Origin: Cupriavidus sp.
Lineage (GTDB): Bacteria; Pseudomonadota; Gammaproteobacteria; Burkholderiales; Burkholderiaceae
Reading direction: 5' to 3'
DNA: 64,000 bases
NCBI GenBank assembly: GCA_031180665.1
Contig: JAPSLP010000017.1
Location: forward strand, 1-64,000
In this document: one piece after another, positions 36,089 through 45,221 of the stretch
Numbering within the stretch: the stretch's first letter is position 1
Layout: each line of letters begins with the position of its first letter
Notes under the pieces: model-generated
Told to the model about the DNA's origin: nothing
Seen by the model: only the letters and a program-made list of their open reading frames with translations
The model's database searches: none
Made by a program: the position numbers and the translations under genes

Positions 36089-36526
36089 ATGGCAGCCATT
36101 CAGCGCCGCGGCGGCTCCCGCCGCCGGGCCAGCGCCGACATCAACGTGGTGCCGTATATCGACGTGATGCTGGTTCTGCTCGTCATCTTCATGGTGGCGG
36201 CGCCGATCGTCAGCCCCGCCGTGGTCGACCTGCCCAGCGTGGCCGACGCCACGCCCCAGCAGAAGACGCCGCCGATCATCGTCACCGTGCACGAGGACGG
36301 CACGCTGACCGCGCGCGGCAAGAATCCCGAAGGCGGCTCGTTCGAGCGCAAGCTCGATACCGCGGGGCTGCTGGACTTCGTGCACCAGCGCCAGAACGAG
36401 AACCCGGACCAGCCCGTGGTGATCGCCGCCGCCCGCACGGTCAAGTACGAGGCGGTGCTCGACGTGATGTCCGAACTGAAGGCCGATGGCGTCAAGCGCG
36501 TCGGCCTGATGGTCAAGTCCAAGTAA
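36089..36526 (+). CDS. tolR: TolR, proton-channel component
   Basis: A 145-residue ExbD/TolR protein. After a short basic N-terminus ('AAIQRRGGSRRRASAD') comes 'INVVPYIDVMLVLLVIFMVAAPIV', the single membrane helix with the proton-relay Asp. A periplasmic domain follows, with 'KADGVKRVGLMVKSK' at the C-terminus. It pairs with TolQ 26 bp upstream. The spacing and order match the standard operon. Confidence 0.96.
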   Translation: MAAIQRRGGSRRRASADINVVPYIDVMLVLLVIFMVAAPIVSPAVVDLPSVADATPQQKTPPIIVTVHEDGTLTARGKNPEGGSFERKLDTAGLLDFVHQRQNENPDQPVVIAAARTVKYEAVLDVMSELKADGVKRVGLMVKSK

Positions 36527-36577
36527 CCGCTGGATGACGACCGGATGTCGCCCGGAACCTTGCCGTTAGCCTTTGCC

Positions 36578-37585
36578 ATGAAGAACGCCGACTCCTACCC
36601 GTATCAGCCGGTCAAGGAACGCGGCACGCTGCGCTCCTTCCTGCTGGCGCTCTTCATGCACCTGCTGCTGGGCATCGTGCTGTATTACGGTGTCAACTGG
36701 CAGATCAGCACCCCCGCCGGCGTCGAGGCCGAGCTGTGGGAGGAAGTCCCCGACACCCCGGCCCCGGAGCCGACCCCGCGGCCGCAGCCGCAGCCGACCC
36801 CGGCGCCGCCGGCGCCCGTGGCGAAGCCCAAGCCCGAAGAGGACGCCGACATCGCGCTCGAGCGCCAGAAGCGCCGCGAAGCCGAGGCACGCGAGGCCGC
36901 GCGCAAGCAGGCGGAGCTCAAGGCGCGCCAGGAACGCGAGGAACGCGAGGCGGCCGAGCGCCGCGAGGCGCAGCGCAAGGAAGAACAACGCAAGGAAGCC
37001 CAGCGCAAGGAAGCCCAGCGCAAGGAAGAACAGCGCAAGGAAGAGCAGCGGAAAGAGGCCCAGCGCAAGGAAGACCAGCAGCGCGCCGAGGAGCAGAAGC
37101 GCAGGGAACAGGCCGAGCGCAAGGAAGAGCAGGCGAAGAAGGCCAAGGCGGACGCCGAGGCCAAGGCCAAGGCAAAGGCCGACGCGGATGCGAAGGCCAA
37201 GCGCGAGGCCGCCGCCAACGCCCAGCGCCAGGCCGAGCTGGCGCGCCTGAAGGCGCTGGCCGGCGGCAGCGGCTCGGGCGGCGGCACGTCGGAGAACGCC
37301 GGTTCGGGCGGGCGTGCGTCGCCGGGCTACGCCGACAAGGTGCGCCGCCGGGTCAAGCCGAACATCGTGTTTACCGAGGACGTGCAGGGCAATCCGACCG
37401 CCGTGGTGTCGGTGTCGCTGGCGCCGGACGGCTCGCTGCTGTCGGCCCGTCTGTCCAAGTCCAGCGGCAATTCGGCCTGGGACAACGCCGTGCTGCGCGC
37501 GGTCGAGCGTTCCGACCCGCTGCCGCGCGACGACAACGGCAAGGCGCCGTCCAGCTTCACGATCACGTTCCGGCCCAAGGACTGA
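36578..37585 (+). CDS. tolA: TolA, cell envelope integrity protein
   Basis: TolA spans the periplasm and links the TolQR motor to Pal and TolB. Domain I has one membrane helix ('FLLALFMHLLLGIVLYYGV', about residues 20-40). A Pro-rich linker leads to domain II, a long Lys/Glu/Gln/Arg helix of about residues 85-225. Its middle is a tandem heptad-like repeat of 'RKEAQ' and 'RKEEQ', clear both in DNA and protein. Domain III has 'YADKVRRRVKPNIVF', 'GSLLSARLSKSSGNSAWD' and 'FRPKD'. ATG 36578 (MKNADSYPYQPVKER) gives 335 aa. Confidence 0.94.
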   Translation: MKNADSYPYQPVKERGTLRSFLLALFMHLLLGIVLYYGVNWQISTPAGVEAELWEEVPDTPAPEPTPRPQPQPTPAPPAPVAKPKPEEDADIALERQKRREAEAREAARKQAELKARQEREEREAAERREAQRKEEQRKEAQRKEAQRKEEQRKEEQRKEAQRKEDQQRAEEQKRREQAERKEEQAKKAKADAEAKAKAKADADAKAKREAAANAQRQAELARLKALAGGSGSGGGTSENAGSGGRASPGYADKVRRRVKPNIVFTEDVQGNPTAVVSVSLAPDGSLLSARLSKSSGNSAWDNAVLRAVERSDPLPRDDNGKAPSSFTITFRPKD

Positions 37586-37756
37586 GGACGGGCAAGCGTA
37601 TGATTTGCAACATAGTGCAACCGGGATCGCTGGCCGCCGGTCGGCTGGCTACCATCGGCGGTTGCCTGGCGCGGCCCGGCGGCGCCTCGCTCCGCGCGCC
37701 GTTGCCGACGCGCCCGATGCATCGATTGACGATCTCGATATAGATAGAGGAGCAGC

Positions 37757-39142
37757 ATGCGATCGCTTTTGGCCCTTTTGGCCCATGGGGGCTTCGCCTA
37801 TCGGGCGGCCGACGCCCGCCAACGCACCCCGGCCACCCCCCTCGACAGCCGGCGCACGGCCCGTTCGGCCGTGCTGGCCTGGATCACCATGGCGCTGGCC
37901 ATGATGCTGACGATGGGCACGGCCCACGCCCAGCTGAACGTCGAAATCTCCGGCGTCGGCTCCAGCCAGTTCCCCATCGCCGTCGCCAATTTCCAGAATG
38001 AAGGCGCGGCGCCGACCAATCTGACGGCGATCATCCGCGCCGACCTGCAGCGCAGCGGGCGTTTCCGCAACGTCGACGTGGCCGGCGCGACCGTGCCCGA
38101 GACCGCCAATGTCGACCTGGCCGGCTGGAAGACCCGCGGCGCCGACGCCTTCGTCGCCGGCAGCGTGACGCCGGCCGGCGGCGGCCGCTACGAGGTGCGC
38201 TTTCGCCTGTACGACACGGTCAAGGGCGCGAGCCTCGGCGGCCTGGCCTTTACCGTCGGCCAGGACCAGCTGCGCGTGACGGCGCACAAGATCGCCGACT
38301 ATATCTACGAGAAGCTGCTGGGCGAGCGCGGCGTGTTCGCGACCCGCCTGTCGTACGTCTCGCGCGTCGGCAACCGCTTCCAGCTGCTGATCTCCGACTC
38401 CGACGGCCAGAATTCGCGTGTCGCGCTGACCAGCAACGAGCCGATCATCTCGCCGTCGTGGTCGCCGGACGGCGCCAAGGTGGCCTACGTCTCGTTCGAG
38501 GCGAAGAAGCCGGTGGTCTACGTGCATGACCTGGCCACGGGCCGCCGCACGCTGGTGTCGAACCAGAAGGGCAACAACAGTGCCCCGGCATGGTCGCCCG
38601 ATGGCCGCCATCTGGCGCTGGCGCTGTCCCGCGACGGCAATACGCAGATCTACCAGGTCAATGCCGACGGTTCGGGGCTGCGCCGCCTGAGCCGCAGCAG
38701 CGCGATCGACACCGAGCCGCAGTATTCGCCGGACGGCCGCCATATCTATTTCACCAGCGACCGCGGCGGTGCGCCGCAGATCTACCGCATGCCGGCCGCC
38801 GGCGAGGAGTCGGGTCCGGCGCAGCGCGTGACCTTCAAGGGCAACTACAACGTCAGCCCGCGGGTCTCGCCGGACGGCAAGCAACTGGCGTACATTAGCC
38901 GCGGCGGCGGCTTCAAGCTGCAGCTGATGGACCTGGGCAGCGGCGATGTCACCGCGCTGACCGATACGGCCAACGACGAGGCGCCCAGCTTCGCGGCCAA
39001 CGGCAAGTACATTCTCTACGCCACTCGCGTCGGCGGTCGCGCGGTGCTGGCGGCGGTGTCGACCGATGGACGTACCAAGCAGGTTTTGTCGCTCCAGTCC
39101 GGCGAGGTTCGCGAGCCGTCCTGGGGACCCTTCATGCAATAA
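37757..39142 (+). CDS. tolB: TolB, Tol-Pal beta-propeller protein
   Basis: A periplasmic protein with an N-terminal domain ('[21 protein letters not shown]') and a six-bladed C-terminal propeller ('[17 protein letters not shown]', '[18 protein letters not shown]', '[15 protein letters not shown]', and so on). It binds Pal and the TolA end. The signal peptide is odd: about 58 residues long, with a hydrophilic n-region before the core '[21 protein letters not shown]'. A later start at that core is possible, but the ribosome site GAGGAGCAGC precedes the ATG at 37757. Confidence 0.95.
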   Translation: MRSLLALLAHGGFAYRAADARQRTPATPLDSRRTARSAVLAWITMALAMMLTMGTAHAQLNVEISGVGSSQFPIAVANFQNEGAAPTNLTAIIRADLQRSGRFRNVDVAGATVPETANVDLAGWKTRGADAFVAGSVTPAGGGRYEVRFRLYDTVKGASLGGLAFTVGQDQLRVTAHKIADYIYEKLLGERGVFATRLSYVSRVGNRFQLLISDSDGQNSRVALTSNEPIISPSWSPDGAKVAYVSFEAKKPVVYVHDLATGRRTLVSNQKGNNSAPAWSPDGRHLALALSRDGNTQIYQVNADGSGLRRLSRSSAIDTEPQYSPDGRHIYFTSDRGGAPQIYRMPAAGEESGPAQRVTFKGNYNVSPRVSPDGKQLAYISRGGGFKLQLMDLGSGDVTALTDTANDEAPSFAANGKYILYATRVGGRAVLAAVSTDGRTKQVLSLQSGEVREPSWGPFMQ

Positions 39143-39163
39143 CAGAAACAGGAGCCTCCTACC

Positions 39164-39679
39164 ATGTCCAACATGATGACCAAGTCTCTCGCCATCGCCG
39201 TTCTGCTGACTCTTGGCGCCTGCTCGTCGGGCGTCAAGCTCGACGACTCCGCCAAGGCCGGTGCCGGCACCGGCGGCGCCGCGGCCGCCGACCCCCGCGC
39301 CGTCGCGCCGGTGGACGTCTCGCGCGATCCGCTGAACGACCCGAACAGCCCGCTGGCCCGCCGCAGCGTCTATTTCGACTTCGACAGCTACAGCGTCAAG
39401 CCGGAATACCAGGGCATGCTCAACGAGCACGCCAAGTACCTGCAGGGCAACCGCGGCCGCCGCATCCTGATCCAGGGCAACACCGACGAGCGCGGTACCA
39501 GCGAGTACAACCTGGCGCTGGGCCAGAAGCGTGCCGAGGCGGTGCGCCGTTCGCTGGCGACCATGGGCGTGCCCGAGAGCCAGATGGAAGCGGTCAGCCT
39601 GGGCAAGGAAAAGCCCAAGGCGCTCGGTCATGACGAAGCGTCGTGGGCAGAGAACCGCCGCGCCGATATCGTTTATTGA
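39164..39679 (+). CDS. pal: Peptidoglycan-associated lipoprotein Pal
   Basis: The lipobox LTLGAC puts the lipidated Cys at residue 20. The C-terminal OmpA-like domain carries 'VYFDFDSYSVKPEYQGMLNEH' and 'GNTDERGTSEYNLALGQKRAEAVRRSL', including the Asp and Arg that contact peptidoglycan diaminopimelate. The linker after the Cys is rich in Ala and Gly. It anchors the outer membrane to the cell wall and interacts with TolB, whose gene ends 21 bp upstream. It is 171 aa, a normal size. Confidence 0.97.
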   Translation: MSNMMTKSLAIAVLLTLGACSSGVKLDDSAKAGAGTGGAAAADPRAVAPVDVSRDPLNDPNSPLARRSVYFDFDSYSVKPEYQGMLNEHAKYLQGNRGRRILIQGNTDERGTSEYNLALGQKRAEAVRRSLATMGVPESQMEAVSLGKEKPKALGHDEASWAENRRADIVY

Positions 39680-39746
39680 TGCGCGTCCGTTGATCCCGTC
39701 CCGGGCCGTTTCGATCCCTTGATCCTGCGCTGAAGAAAATCGATCC

Positions 39747-40505
39747 ATGAAAGCACGCGTCTTTACTCTGTCGTGGCTAGTCGCCGCAGTTTGTGCCGGG
39801 CTGTTGCCGGTCGCCCAGGCGCAGGCCGGTGTCTTCGACGATGACGAGGCGCGTCGCGCCATCATCACGCTGCGAGAGCAGTTCAATGGCTTCCAGGCCA
39901 CTGCCTCGCAGCGGATCGACCAGAACAGCCGCGCCCAGATCGATATCCAGAATCAGCTCGAAGGGATGCGCCAGGAAGTGGCGCGGCTGCGGGGCCAGAA
40001 CGAGGTGCTGCAGAACGAGGTGGCGAATCTGCAGCGCCAGCAGAAGGACTACTACGCGGACCTGGACGCCCGGCTCAAGAAGTTCGAGCCGCAGCAGGTC
40101 ACCGTGGAAGGCCAGCAGGGCCTGGCCCAGCCGGGCGAGAAGACCGAGTACGACGCCGCGCTCAAGCAGTTCCAGACCGGGGACTTCAAGGGCGCCGGCG
40201 CCAACTTCTCGGCCTTCATCAAGAAGTATCCGCAGAGCCCGTACCTGCCGCTGGCGCAGTTCTGGCTGGGCAATTCGCTGTACGCCCAGCGCGACTACCG
40301 CGGCTCGATCACGGTGCTGCAGAACATGGTGCAGGCCAACCCGACGCACCCCAAGGTGCCCGACGCGATGATCGCGATCGCCAACAACCAGCTGGAGTCG
40401 AACCAGAAGGTCGCGGCGCGCAAGACGCTCGAGCAGGTGGTGGCCAAGTACCCCGGTACCGAGGGCGCCCAGGCGGCCAGCAACCGGTTGAAGACGCTGA
40501 AGTAA
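39747..40505 (+). CDS. cpoB: Cell division coordinator CpoB (YbgF)
   Basis: A periplasmic protein with a signal peptide ending near 'VAQAQAG', an N-terminal coiled coil of about residues 45-100 ('[22 protein letters not shown]'), and a C-terminal TPR domain ('[23 protein letters not shown]', '[22 protein letters not shown]', '[18 protein letters not shown]'). It links the Tol machine with PBP1B-driven peptidoglycan synthesis at division. It is the last gene of the tol run, 67 bp after pal. The length of 252 aa is normal. Confidence 0.95.
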   Translation: MKARVFTLSWLVAAVCAGLLPVAQAQAGVFDDDEARRAIITLREQFNGFQATASQRIDQNSRAQIDIQNQLEGMRQEVARLRGQNEVLQNEVANLQRQQKDYYADLDARLKKFEPQQVTVEGQQGLAQPGEKTEYDAALKQFQTGDFKGAGANFSAFIKKYPQSPYLPLAQFWLGNSLYAQRDYRGSITVLQNMVQANPTHPKVPDAMIAIANNQLESNQKVAARKTLEQVVAKYPGTEGAQAASNRLKTLK

Positions 40506-40508
40506 GTG

Positions 40509-40597
40509 CTGTCGTCCCCGCGGCTGCGAGGATCCAGCGACTTCAAGCCGCATCTGCCAAGCCGGCGGGCCCCCGCTTTCGCGGGGGCGACAGGTGG
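40509..40597. repeat. Dispersed repeat-like element (gtcgtccccgc ... gcgggggcgaca)
   Basis: The stretch after cpoB opens with gtcgtccccgcg and ends with a hairpin, CCCCCGC-TTTC-GCGGGGG (40570-40587), followed by gcgaca. The outer arms match a class of short palindromic intergenic elements that I associate with Burkholderiales genomes. Only one copy is in this window. Confidence 0.5.
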
Positions 40598-40608
40598 CAG
40601 GACGCCCA

Positions 40609-40632
40609 GGCCCGCGCAAGCGGGCCTTTTTT
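40609..40632 (+). terminator. Rho-independent terminator after cpoB
   Basis: GGCCCGC-GCAA-GCGGGCC, a perfect 7-bp stem with a GNRA loop, is followed by TTTTTT. It ends the tol operon about 105 bp after cpoB and 88 bp before queC. Confidence 0.9.
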
Positions 40633-40719
40633 CGTGGTCGCGCTAAAATAACGGGTTACCCGATTTACCGCGAGGGCCGACCGGCCTTCGCCCGCTACTC
40701 CGGCACGCGCCACCCCGAG

Positions 40720-41409
40720 ATGACCCAACGCGCAATCGTCCTGCTTTCCGGCGGTCTGGACTCCGCCACCGTGCTTGCCATGGCCAATGCCCAGGGCTTC
40801 GAGACCTATGCGCTGTCGATGCGCTACGGCCAGCGGCACTCGTCGGAGCTGGAGGCGGCCAAACGGGTCGCCGCGGCGCTGGGTGCGAAGCGCCACGAAA
40901 TCGTCGACCTCGATCTGCGCCGCTTCGGCGGCTCGGCGCTGACCGACGACACGCTGGAGGTGCCGACCGACGGCGCGGCCGGCGGCATCCCGGTCACCTA
41001 CGTGCCGGCGCGCAACACCATCATGCTGTCGCTGGCGCTCGGCTGGGCCGAGGCGATCGGTGGCCGCGACCTGTTCTTCGGCGCCAATGCCGTCGACTAT
41101 TCGGGCTATCCCGATTGCCGTCCGGAGTACGTGCAGGCCTACGAGGCGCTGGCCAACCTCGCCACCAAGGCCGGCGTCGAGGGCGAGCGCATCCGCGTGC
41201 ACGCGCCGATCATCGACATGACCAAGGCCGAGATCATCCAGGCCGGTGTCCGGCTCGGCGTCGACTACGGCATGACCGTGTCCTGCTACCAGGCCGACGA
41301 GCAGGGCCGCGCCTGCGGCGTCTGCGATTCCTGCCGGATCCGCCGCGCGGGCTTCGAGGCCGCCGGCGTGCCCGACCCCACCCGTTACCAGGATGCCGCG
41401 TCGTCCTGA
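40720..41409 (+). CDS. queC: 7-cyano-7-deazaguanine synthase
   Basis: QueC makes preQ0 from carboxy-deazaguanine in queuosine synthesis, using ATP. The N-terminal PP-loop is '[19 protein letters not shown]', and the C-terminal zinc site has Cys residues in '[18 protein letters not shown]'. The central '[21 protein letters not shown]' and '[17 protein letters not shown]' are family signatures. ATG 40720 (MTQRAIVLL) gives 229 residues. The longer track start has no family match. No preQ1 riboswitch was seen in the upstream gap. Confidence 0.97.
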   Translation: MTQRAIVLLSGGLDSATVLAMANAQGFETYALSMRYGQRHSSELEAAKRVAAALGAKRHEIVDLDLRRFGGSALTDDTLEVPTDGAAGGIPVTYVPARNTIMLSLALGWAEAIGGRDLFFGANAVDYSGYPDCRPEYVQAYEALANLATKAGVEGERIRVHAPIIDMTKAEIIQAGVRLGVDYGMTVSCYQADEQGRACGVCDSCRIRRAGFEAAGVPDPTRYQDAASS

Positions 41410-41466
41410 CCGCCGCGGTCCGGCTGATCCGCTTACCCCTTATCGTCCCGTTACCGGCAATCCGCC

Positions 41467-42579
41467 ATGCCTGAAATCGACGTCCCCGCGCTGACGCGCA
41501 CCGTGCTGGTCTGCACCTTCGCCCTGACCTTCCTGTTCGGGGCGGTCCTGCAGCGCACGCACTTCTGCACCATGGGCGCCGTCTCCGACATCGTCAACAT
41601 GGGCGACTGGACCCGCATGCGCATGTGGGTGCTGGCGATCGGCATCGCCATGATCGGCACCGGCGTGCTGGCGTGGTCGGGCCAGATCGATCCGGCGCGG
41701 ACCATCTATGCGGCCGACAAGCTGGCGTGGCTGTCGGCGCTGGTCGGCGGGCTGCTGTTCGGCTTCGGCATGGTGCTGGCGTCGGGCTGTGGCAGCAAGA
41801 CGCTGGTGCGGATCGGGGCCGGCAACCTGAAATCGCTGGTGGTGTTCGTGTTTCTGGGCCTGTCGGCCTATATGACGCTGCGCGGCCTGTTTGGCGTGAT
41901 TCGGGTCAATACCGTGGACGCCGTGGCGATGCAGCTGCCGACCTCGCAGGACCTGCCGTCGCTGCTGGCGCAGACCGGCCTGTCGCGCGGCACGCTGCAG
42001 CTCGTGCTGGGACTGCTGCTCGGCGGCGTGCTGTCGCTGTGGGCGCTGACCGGCAAGGGCTTTCGCACCTTCGACAATCTGCTCGGCGGCGTCGCGGTCG
42101 GCCTGATCATCGTGGCGATGTGGTACGTGTCCGGCCATCTCGGCTTCGTGCCGGAAGATCCCAATACGCTGGAAGAGGTGTTCGTCGCCACCAACAGCGG
42201 CCGCATGGAGAGCCTGAGCTTCGTCGCGCCGTATGCCTATACGCTGGACTGGCTGATGATGTTCAGCGACAAGAGCAAGGTGCTGACGGTCGGCATCGTC
42301 AGCGTGATCGGCGTGATCGCCGGGGCCGCGGCCTATGCGCTGGCCTCGCGCACGTTCCGTTGGGAAGGCTTCGGCAACGCCGAGGACGTCGCCAACCATA
42401 TCGTCGGCGGCATCCTGATGGGCGCAGGCGGTGTGACTGCGCTGGGCTGCACGATCGGGCAGGGCCTGTCCGGCGTGTCGACGCTGGCGATCGGTTCCTT
42501 CATCGCGCTGGCCGGCATTCTGCTCGGCGCCGTGCTGGCGTTCCGCTATCAGATGTGGCGGCTGGAGCGGATGGCCTGA
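41467..42579 (+). CDS. YeeE/YedE family sulfur-compound transporter
   Basis: A 370-residue membrane protein with about ten hydrophobic segments in two related halves. Each half has family motifs with Cys: 'RTHFCTMGAVSDI', 'ASGCGSKTLVRIGAGN' and 'ALGCTIGQGLSGVSTLA'. In the thiosulfate importer TsuA (YeeE) such Cys residues line the uptake path. The protein probably imports thiosulfate or a related sulfur species, though the exact substrate is not shown. It follows queC by 57 bp and is the last gene before tRNA-Lys. No TusA-like partner (YeeD) is next to it. Confidence 0.86.
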   Translation: MPEIDVPALTRTVLVCTFALTFLFGAVLQRTHFCTMGAVSDIVNMGDWTRMRMWVLAIGIAMIGTGVLAWSGQIDPARTIYAADKLAWLSALVGGLLFGFGMVLASGCGSKTLVRIGAGNLKSLVVFVFLGLSAYMTLRGLFGVIRVNTVDAVAMQLPTSQDLPSLLAQTGLSRGTLQLVLGLLLGGVLSLWALTGKGFRTFDNLLGGVAVGLIIVAMWYVSGHLGFVPEDPNTLEEVFVATNSGRMESLSFVAPYAYTLDWLMMFSDKSKVLTVGIVSVIGVIAGAAAYALASRTFRWEGFGNAEDVANHIVGGILMGAGGVTALGCTIGQGLSGVSTLAIGSFIALAGILLGAVLAFRYQMWRLERMA

Positions 42580-42659
42580 ATGGCCAGATCAGGCCGCCAA
42601 GGGCATTGCCGTTGACATGAACAGTCAGCAGTGACTATAATCGCTGCTTCGGTTTTTTC

Positions 42660-42735
42660 GGGTCGTTAGCTCAGCCGGTAGAGCAGCGGACTTTTAATCC
42701 GTTGGTCGCAGGTTCGAATCCTGCACGACCCACCA
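42660..42735 (+). tRNA. tRNA-Lys (anticodon TTT)
   Basis: GGGTCGT pairs with ACGACCC, the D arm reads TAGCTCAGCCGGTAGAGC, the anticodon loop is CTTTTAA (TTT), and the T arm is CAGGTTCGAATCCTG. The CCA end is encoded. The total is 76 nt. Confidence 0.98.
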
Positions 42736-42747
42736 AGTATTGAAGAA

Positions 42748-42778
42748 GGGCCTGTGGCGTAAGTCACAGGCCCTTTTT
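42748..42778 (+). terminator. Rho-independent terminator after tRNA-Lys
   Basis: GGGCCTGTG-gcgtaagt-CACAGGCCC (9-bp stem) followed by TTTTT, 12 bp after the tRNA 3' end. Confidence 0.93.
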
Positions 42779-42811
42779 GCATGGTGCCGCAAGCGCGGCC
42801 TGGCCTGGCCT

Positions 42812-43900
42812 TCAGCGGCCCGGCGCCGGCGGTTGAGTAGGCGGGGTCTTCGTCGTCGTGTTCGATTCGGTTTCGCGCATCGACACGAACAGGTCCCAGC
42901 TGGCGATGAACAGCGCGGCGATCAGCGGTCCGATCACGAAGCCGTTGATGCCGAACAGCGCCATCCCGCCCAGCGTCGAGATCAGGATCACCCAGTCGGG
43001 CATCTTGGTGTCCTTGCCGACCAGGATCGGGCGCAGCACGTTGTCGACGGCGCCGATCACCAGCGCGCCGAACGCGATCACCGTGATGCCCTTCCACAGC
43101 ACGCCGGTCAGCAGGAAGTAGATCGCCACCGGTCCCCAGATCAGGCCTGCGCCGACCGCCGGCAGCAGCGACAGCACCGCCATCACCACGCCCCACAACA
43201 CCGCGCCCTGGATGCCCAGCACCGCGAACAGCACGCCGCCGAGCAGGCCCTGCAGCGCGGCGACGGCGAGATTGCCCTTGATGGTCGCGCGGATCACGCC
43301 GGTGAACTTCAGCAGCAGCATCTGCTTGTGTTCCTCGCTCAGCGGCAGTGCCAGGCGGATGCGCCGGGTCAGCCTGGCGCCGTCGCGCAGCAGGAAGAAC
43401 AGCAGGTACAGCATCACGCCGAAGCTGATGACGAACTGGAAGGTGTTCTGGCCGATGCTGAGCGCCTGCGTGGCGAGGTACTGGCTGATCTGGCCCGCCG
43501 CGGTGGCCAGCTTTTCCTGGATCGAGGCGACGTCGTTGAGCTCGAGCCGGGTCAGCGCCGAGTTCAGGCTCGACGGCAGCGCCGCCACGGCCTGTTCGAA
43601 GTAGGCGGTGAAATTGATATGGCCCGAGCGGATCTGATGCACCACCGCGGTGGTTTCATTGAGCAGCGAGGCGGTGACCAGGAACATCGGCAGCACCACC
43701 ACCAGCAGGCACAGCAGCAGCGTGATCAGCGCCGCCAGGTTGGCGTGGCCGCGCATCTTGCGCGTCAGCATGTTGTTCAGCGGGGTGAAGATGATCGCCA
43801 GGATCACGCCCCAGAATACCGCGCCGAAAAACGGCTGAAGCACCCAGAAGAAGGCGATGGTGACGATGGCCAACAGGATGTAGAAGGCCTTCTGGTGCAT
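42812..43900 (-). CDS. AI-2E family transporter
   Basis: A 362-residue polytopic membrane protein of the PerM/TqsA family. Hydrophobic segments occur at the N-terminus ('FYILLAIVTIAFFWVLQPFFGAVFWGVILAIIF'), around residues 65-85 and through the C-terminal half. The family signature is the stretch 'LLPAVGAGLIWGPVAIYFLLTG' and 'PILVGKDTKMPDWVILISTLGGMALFGINGFVIGPLIAALF'. Members export autoinducer-2, ions or other small molecules; the substrate here is unknown. It is convergent with tRNA-Lys and follows the 213-aa protein by about 115 bp. Confidence 0.88.
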   Translation of the reverse strand: MHQKAFYILLAIVTIAFFWVLQPFFGAVFWGVILAIIFTPLNNMLTRKMRGHANLAALITLLLCLLVVVLPMFLVTASLLNETTAVVHQIRSGHINFTAYFEQAVAALPSSLNSALTRLELNDVASIQEKLATAAGQISQYLATQALSIGQNTFQFVISFGVMLYLLFFLLRDGARLTRRIRLALPLSEEHKQMLLLKFTGVIRATIKGNLAVAALQGLLGGVLFAVLGIQGAVLWGVVMAVLSLLPAVGAGLIWGPVAIYFLLTGVLWKGITVIAFGALVIGAVDNVLRPILVGKDTKMPDWVILISTLGGMALFGINGFVIGPLIAALFIASWDLFVSMRETESNTTTKTPPTQPPAPGR

Positions 43901-44015
43901 GGCGGTTCAGTGTCGAGGTGTCGGGGACACGCGATGGATGGGCGACGCGCTGGCGAGCCGGCGGCCCGCGCCGGATGCCAGTGCAACCTGGTGTCCTGCG
44001 GCGGGGCCCGATGGC

Positions 44016-44657
44016 TCAGCGTACCAGCGGATCGTGAAAACCGGTATCGGTGCGCGCGGCCGCGTCGCCGCGCGCAGGGCTCGGCGTGGGGACATTGCCC
44101 TCCGGCGTCTGCGAGCGCGCCTGCTGCCAGGTCCGGTAGGCCCAGTAGCCGGCGCCGGCGACGGCGCCCAGCTTGGACAGCTTCCAGCCCCAGCGCAGCA
44201 CCGGCACGCGACGCGCGAACGGCAGCGCCAGCGACAGGGCCGAGCCCAGTATCGGATAGTCCTTGGCCAGGCCCAGCAGCTTCCACATCGATTGTGGCCG
44301 GGCCACGCGCGGCAGCCAGGCGCCGATGCGGCCGATATTGCGGACGCTGGCGCGCACGTCGGCAAGCGATTGCGCGCAGTCGTAGCGCTCGAGGGCCGCG
44401 CGCGTGATCAGCAATTCCTTGCGGACCGCCAGTGGCAGCCGGACTTCGCGGTCCGTGCGCCGGCGTGCCGGCGGTTCGGATCGCGCGGTCCGCGCGCCGA
44501 CGCCGGTCGGCGGCATCGGCGGCAGTCCGGCTTCGTCGAGCGCCGCGGCCGATGGGGCGGCGTAAGCATCGGCGGAAGTTCCGGCGGACGGGGCCGGCGT
44601 CGGAATCGGTGCAGAGCCCGGGGTCGCTGACGGCGTTGGAGCGGGGGTCGGATTCAT
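44016..44657 (-). CDS. Hypothetical protein of the YqjD-YqjE-associated cluster (213 aa)
   Basis: I do not recognise a named family with certainty. The first 70 residues are Pro/Ala/Thr-rich and probably disordered. The rest is helical and basic ('VRLPLAVRKELLITRAALERYD' to 'WKLLGLAKDYPILGSALSLALPFARRVPVLRW') with one possible membrane segment near 'LSKLGAVAGAGYWAYRTW'. The ATG at 44657 overlaps the end of the YqjE-like gene by 4 bp (ATGA), so the two are translated together. The position suggests an inner-membrane-associated accessory protein. It may be a DUF3318-type protein. Confidence 0.65.
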   Translation of the reverse strand: MNPTPAPTPSATPGSAPIPTPAPSAGTSADAYAAPSAAALDEAGLPPMPPTGVGARTARSEPPARRRTDREVRLPLAVRKELLITRAALERYDCAQSLADVRASVRNIGRIGAWLPRVARPQSMWKLLGLAKDYPILGSALSLALPFARRVPVLRWGWKLSKLGAVAGAGYWAYRTWQQARSQTPEGNVPTPSPARGDAAARTDTGFHDPLVR

Positions 44658-45031
44658 TGGCGCAGGCTCTCCCGGTCCTTGTCGATTTCGGCCAGCGTGG
44701 CTTCGAACATCGGCGGCGAATTGCGGACGATATTGCGTGCGGCGAGCAGGCAGATGCCGCCAAGCAGCAGATAGACCACCACCACCGCGCCGAGCGCCTG
44801 CACCCGGTAGTTGTCCCAGAACAGCAGCACGACCAAGCCGGTCAGTGCGAACAGCGAGAGCCCGAAGAAGATCAGGCCGACCAGCGCCAGCAGCGCCATG
44901 CGCAACAGCCGGGATTTTTCTTCGGAAAGTTCGACGCTGGCCAGTTCCAGTCGGGTCTGCACCATCGCCGCCACCGAGCTGCCCAGCGTGCGCAGCGAGT
45001 CCAGTAACTTGGGTGAGGAGGTGTCGGTCAT
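44654..45031 (-). CDS. Phage holin family / YqjE-like inner-membrane protein
   Basis: A 125-residue protein with two membrane helices ('LLRMALLALVGLIFFGLSLFALTGLVVLLF' and 'VQALGAVVVVYLLLGGICLLAA') and a charged C-terminus. This fits DUF1469 (YqjE) proteins, which in enterobacteria are encoded beside YqjD (DUF883). 'Holin' in the family name does not imply a prophage; no phage gene is near. It precedes the 213-aa gene and follows the DUF883 gene by about 190 bp. Confidence 0.85.
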   Translation of the reverse strand: MTDTSSPKLLDSLRTLGSSVAAMVQTRLELASVELSEEKSRLLRMALLALVGLIFFGLSLFALTGLVVLLFWDNYRVQALGAVVVVYLLLGGICLLAARNIVRNSPPMFEATLAEIDKDRESLRQ

Positions 45032-45221
45032 GCGGTTCCGCTGATTGGAGTGTCGTCATGCGCCGCGTCGCGGCACCCGGCAGGAGGGGGCCTGCGCGGT
45101 CGACGCGCCCGGAGCGCCCGCGAACGGGGTGCTCCGGCAGGGCGTCGGCGCGCAGGCCGGCAAGTCGCGGTCGGGCGCGGGAACCGCTGGTTTGCGGCTT
45201 CCGCGGCCCGACGGGCTGGCC

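Noticed and set aside
40506-40719. preQ1 riboswitch ahead of queC
   Set aside because: No preQ1-type hairpin with an A-rich tail was seen. The gap contains a dispersed palindrome and the tol operon terminator.
44654-45031. Prophage lysis gene, suggested by the phage-holin family name
   Set aside because: No other phage gene is nearby, and the protein matches the chromosomal YqjE-type family next to DUF883.
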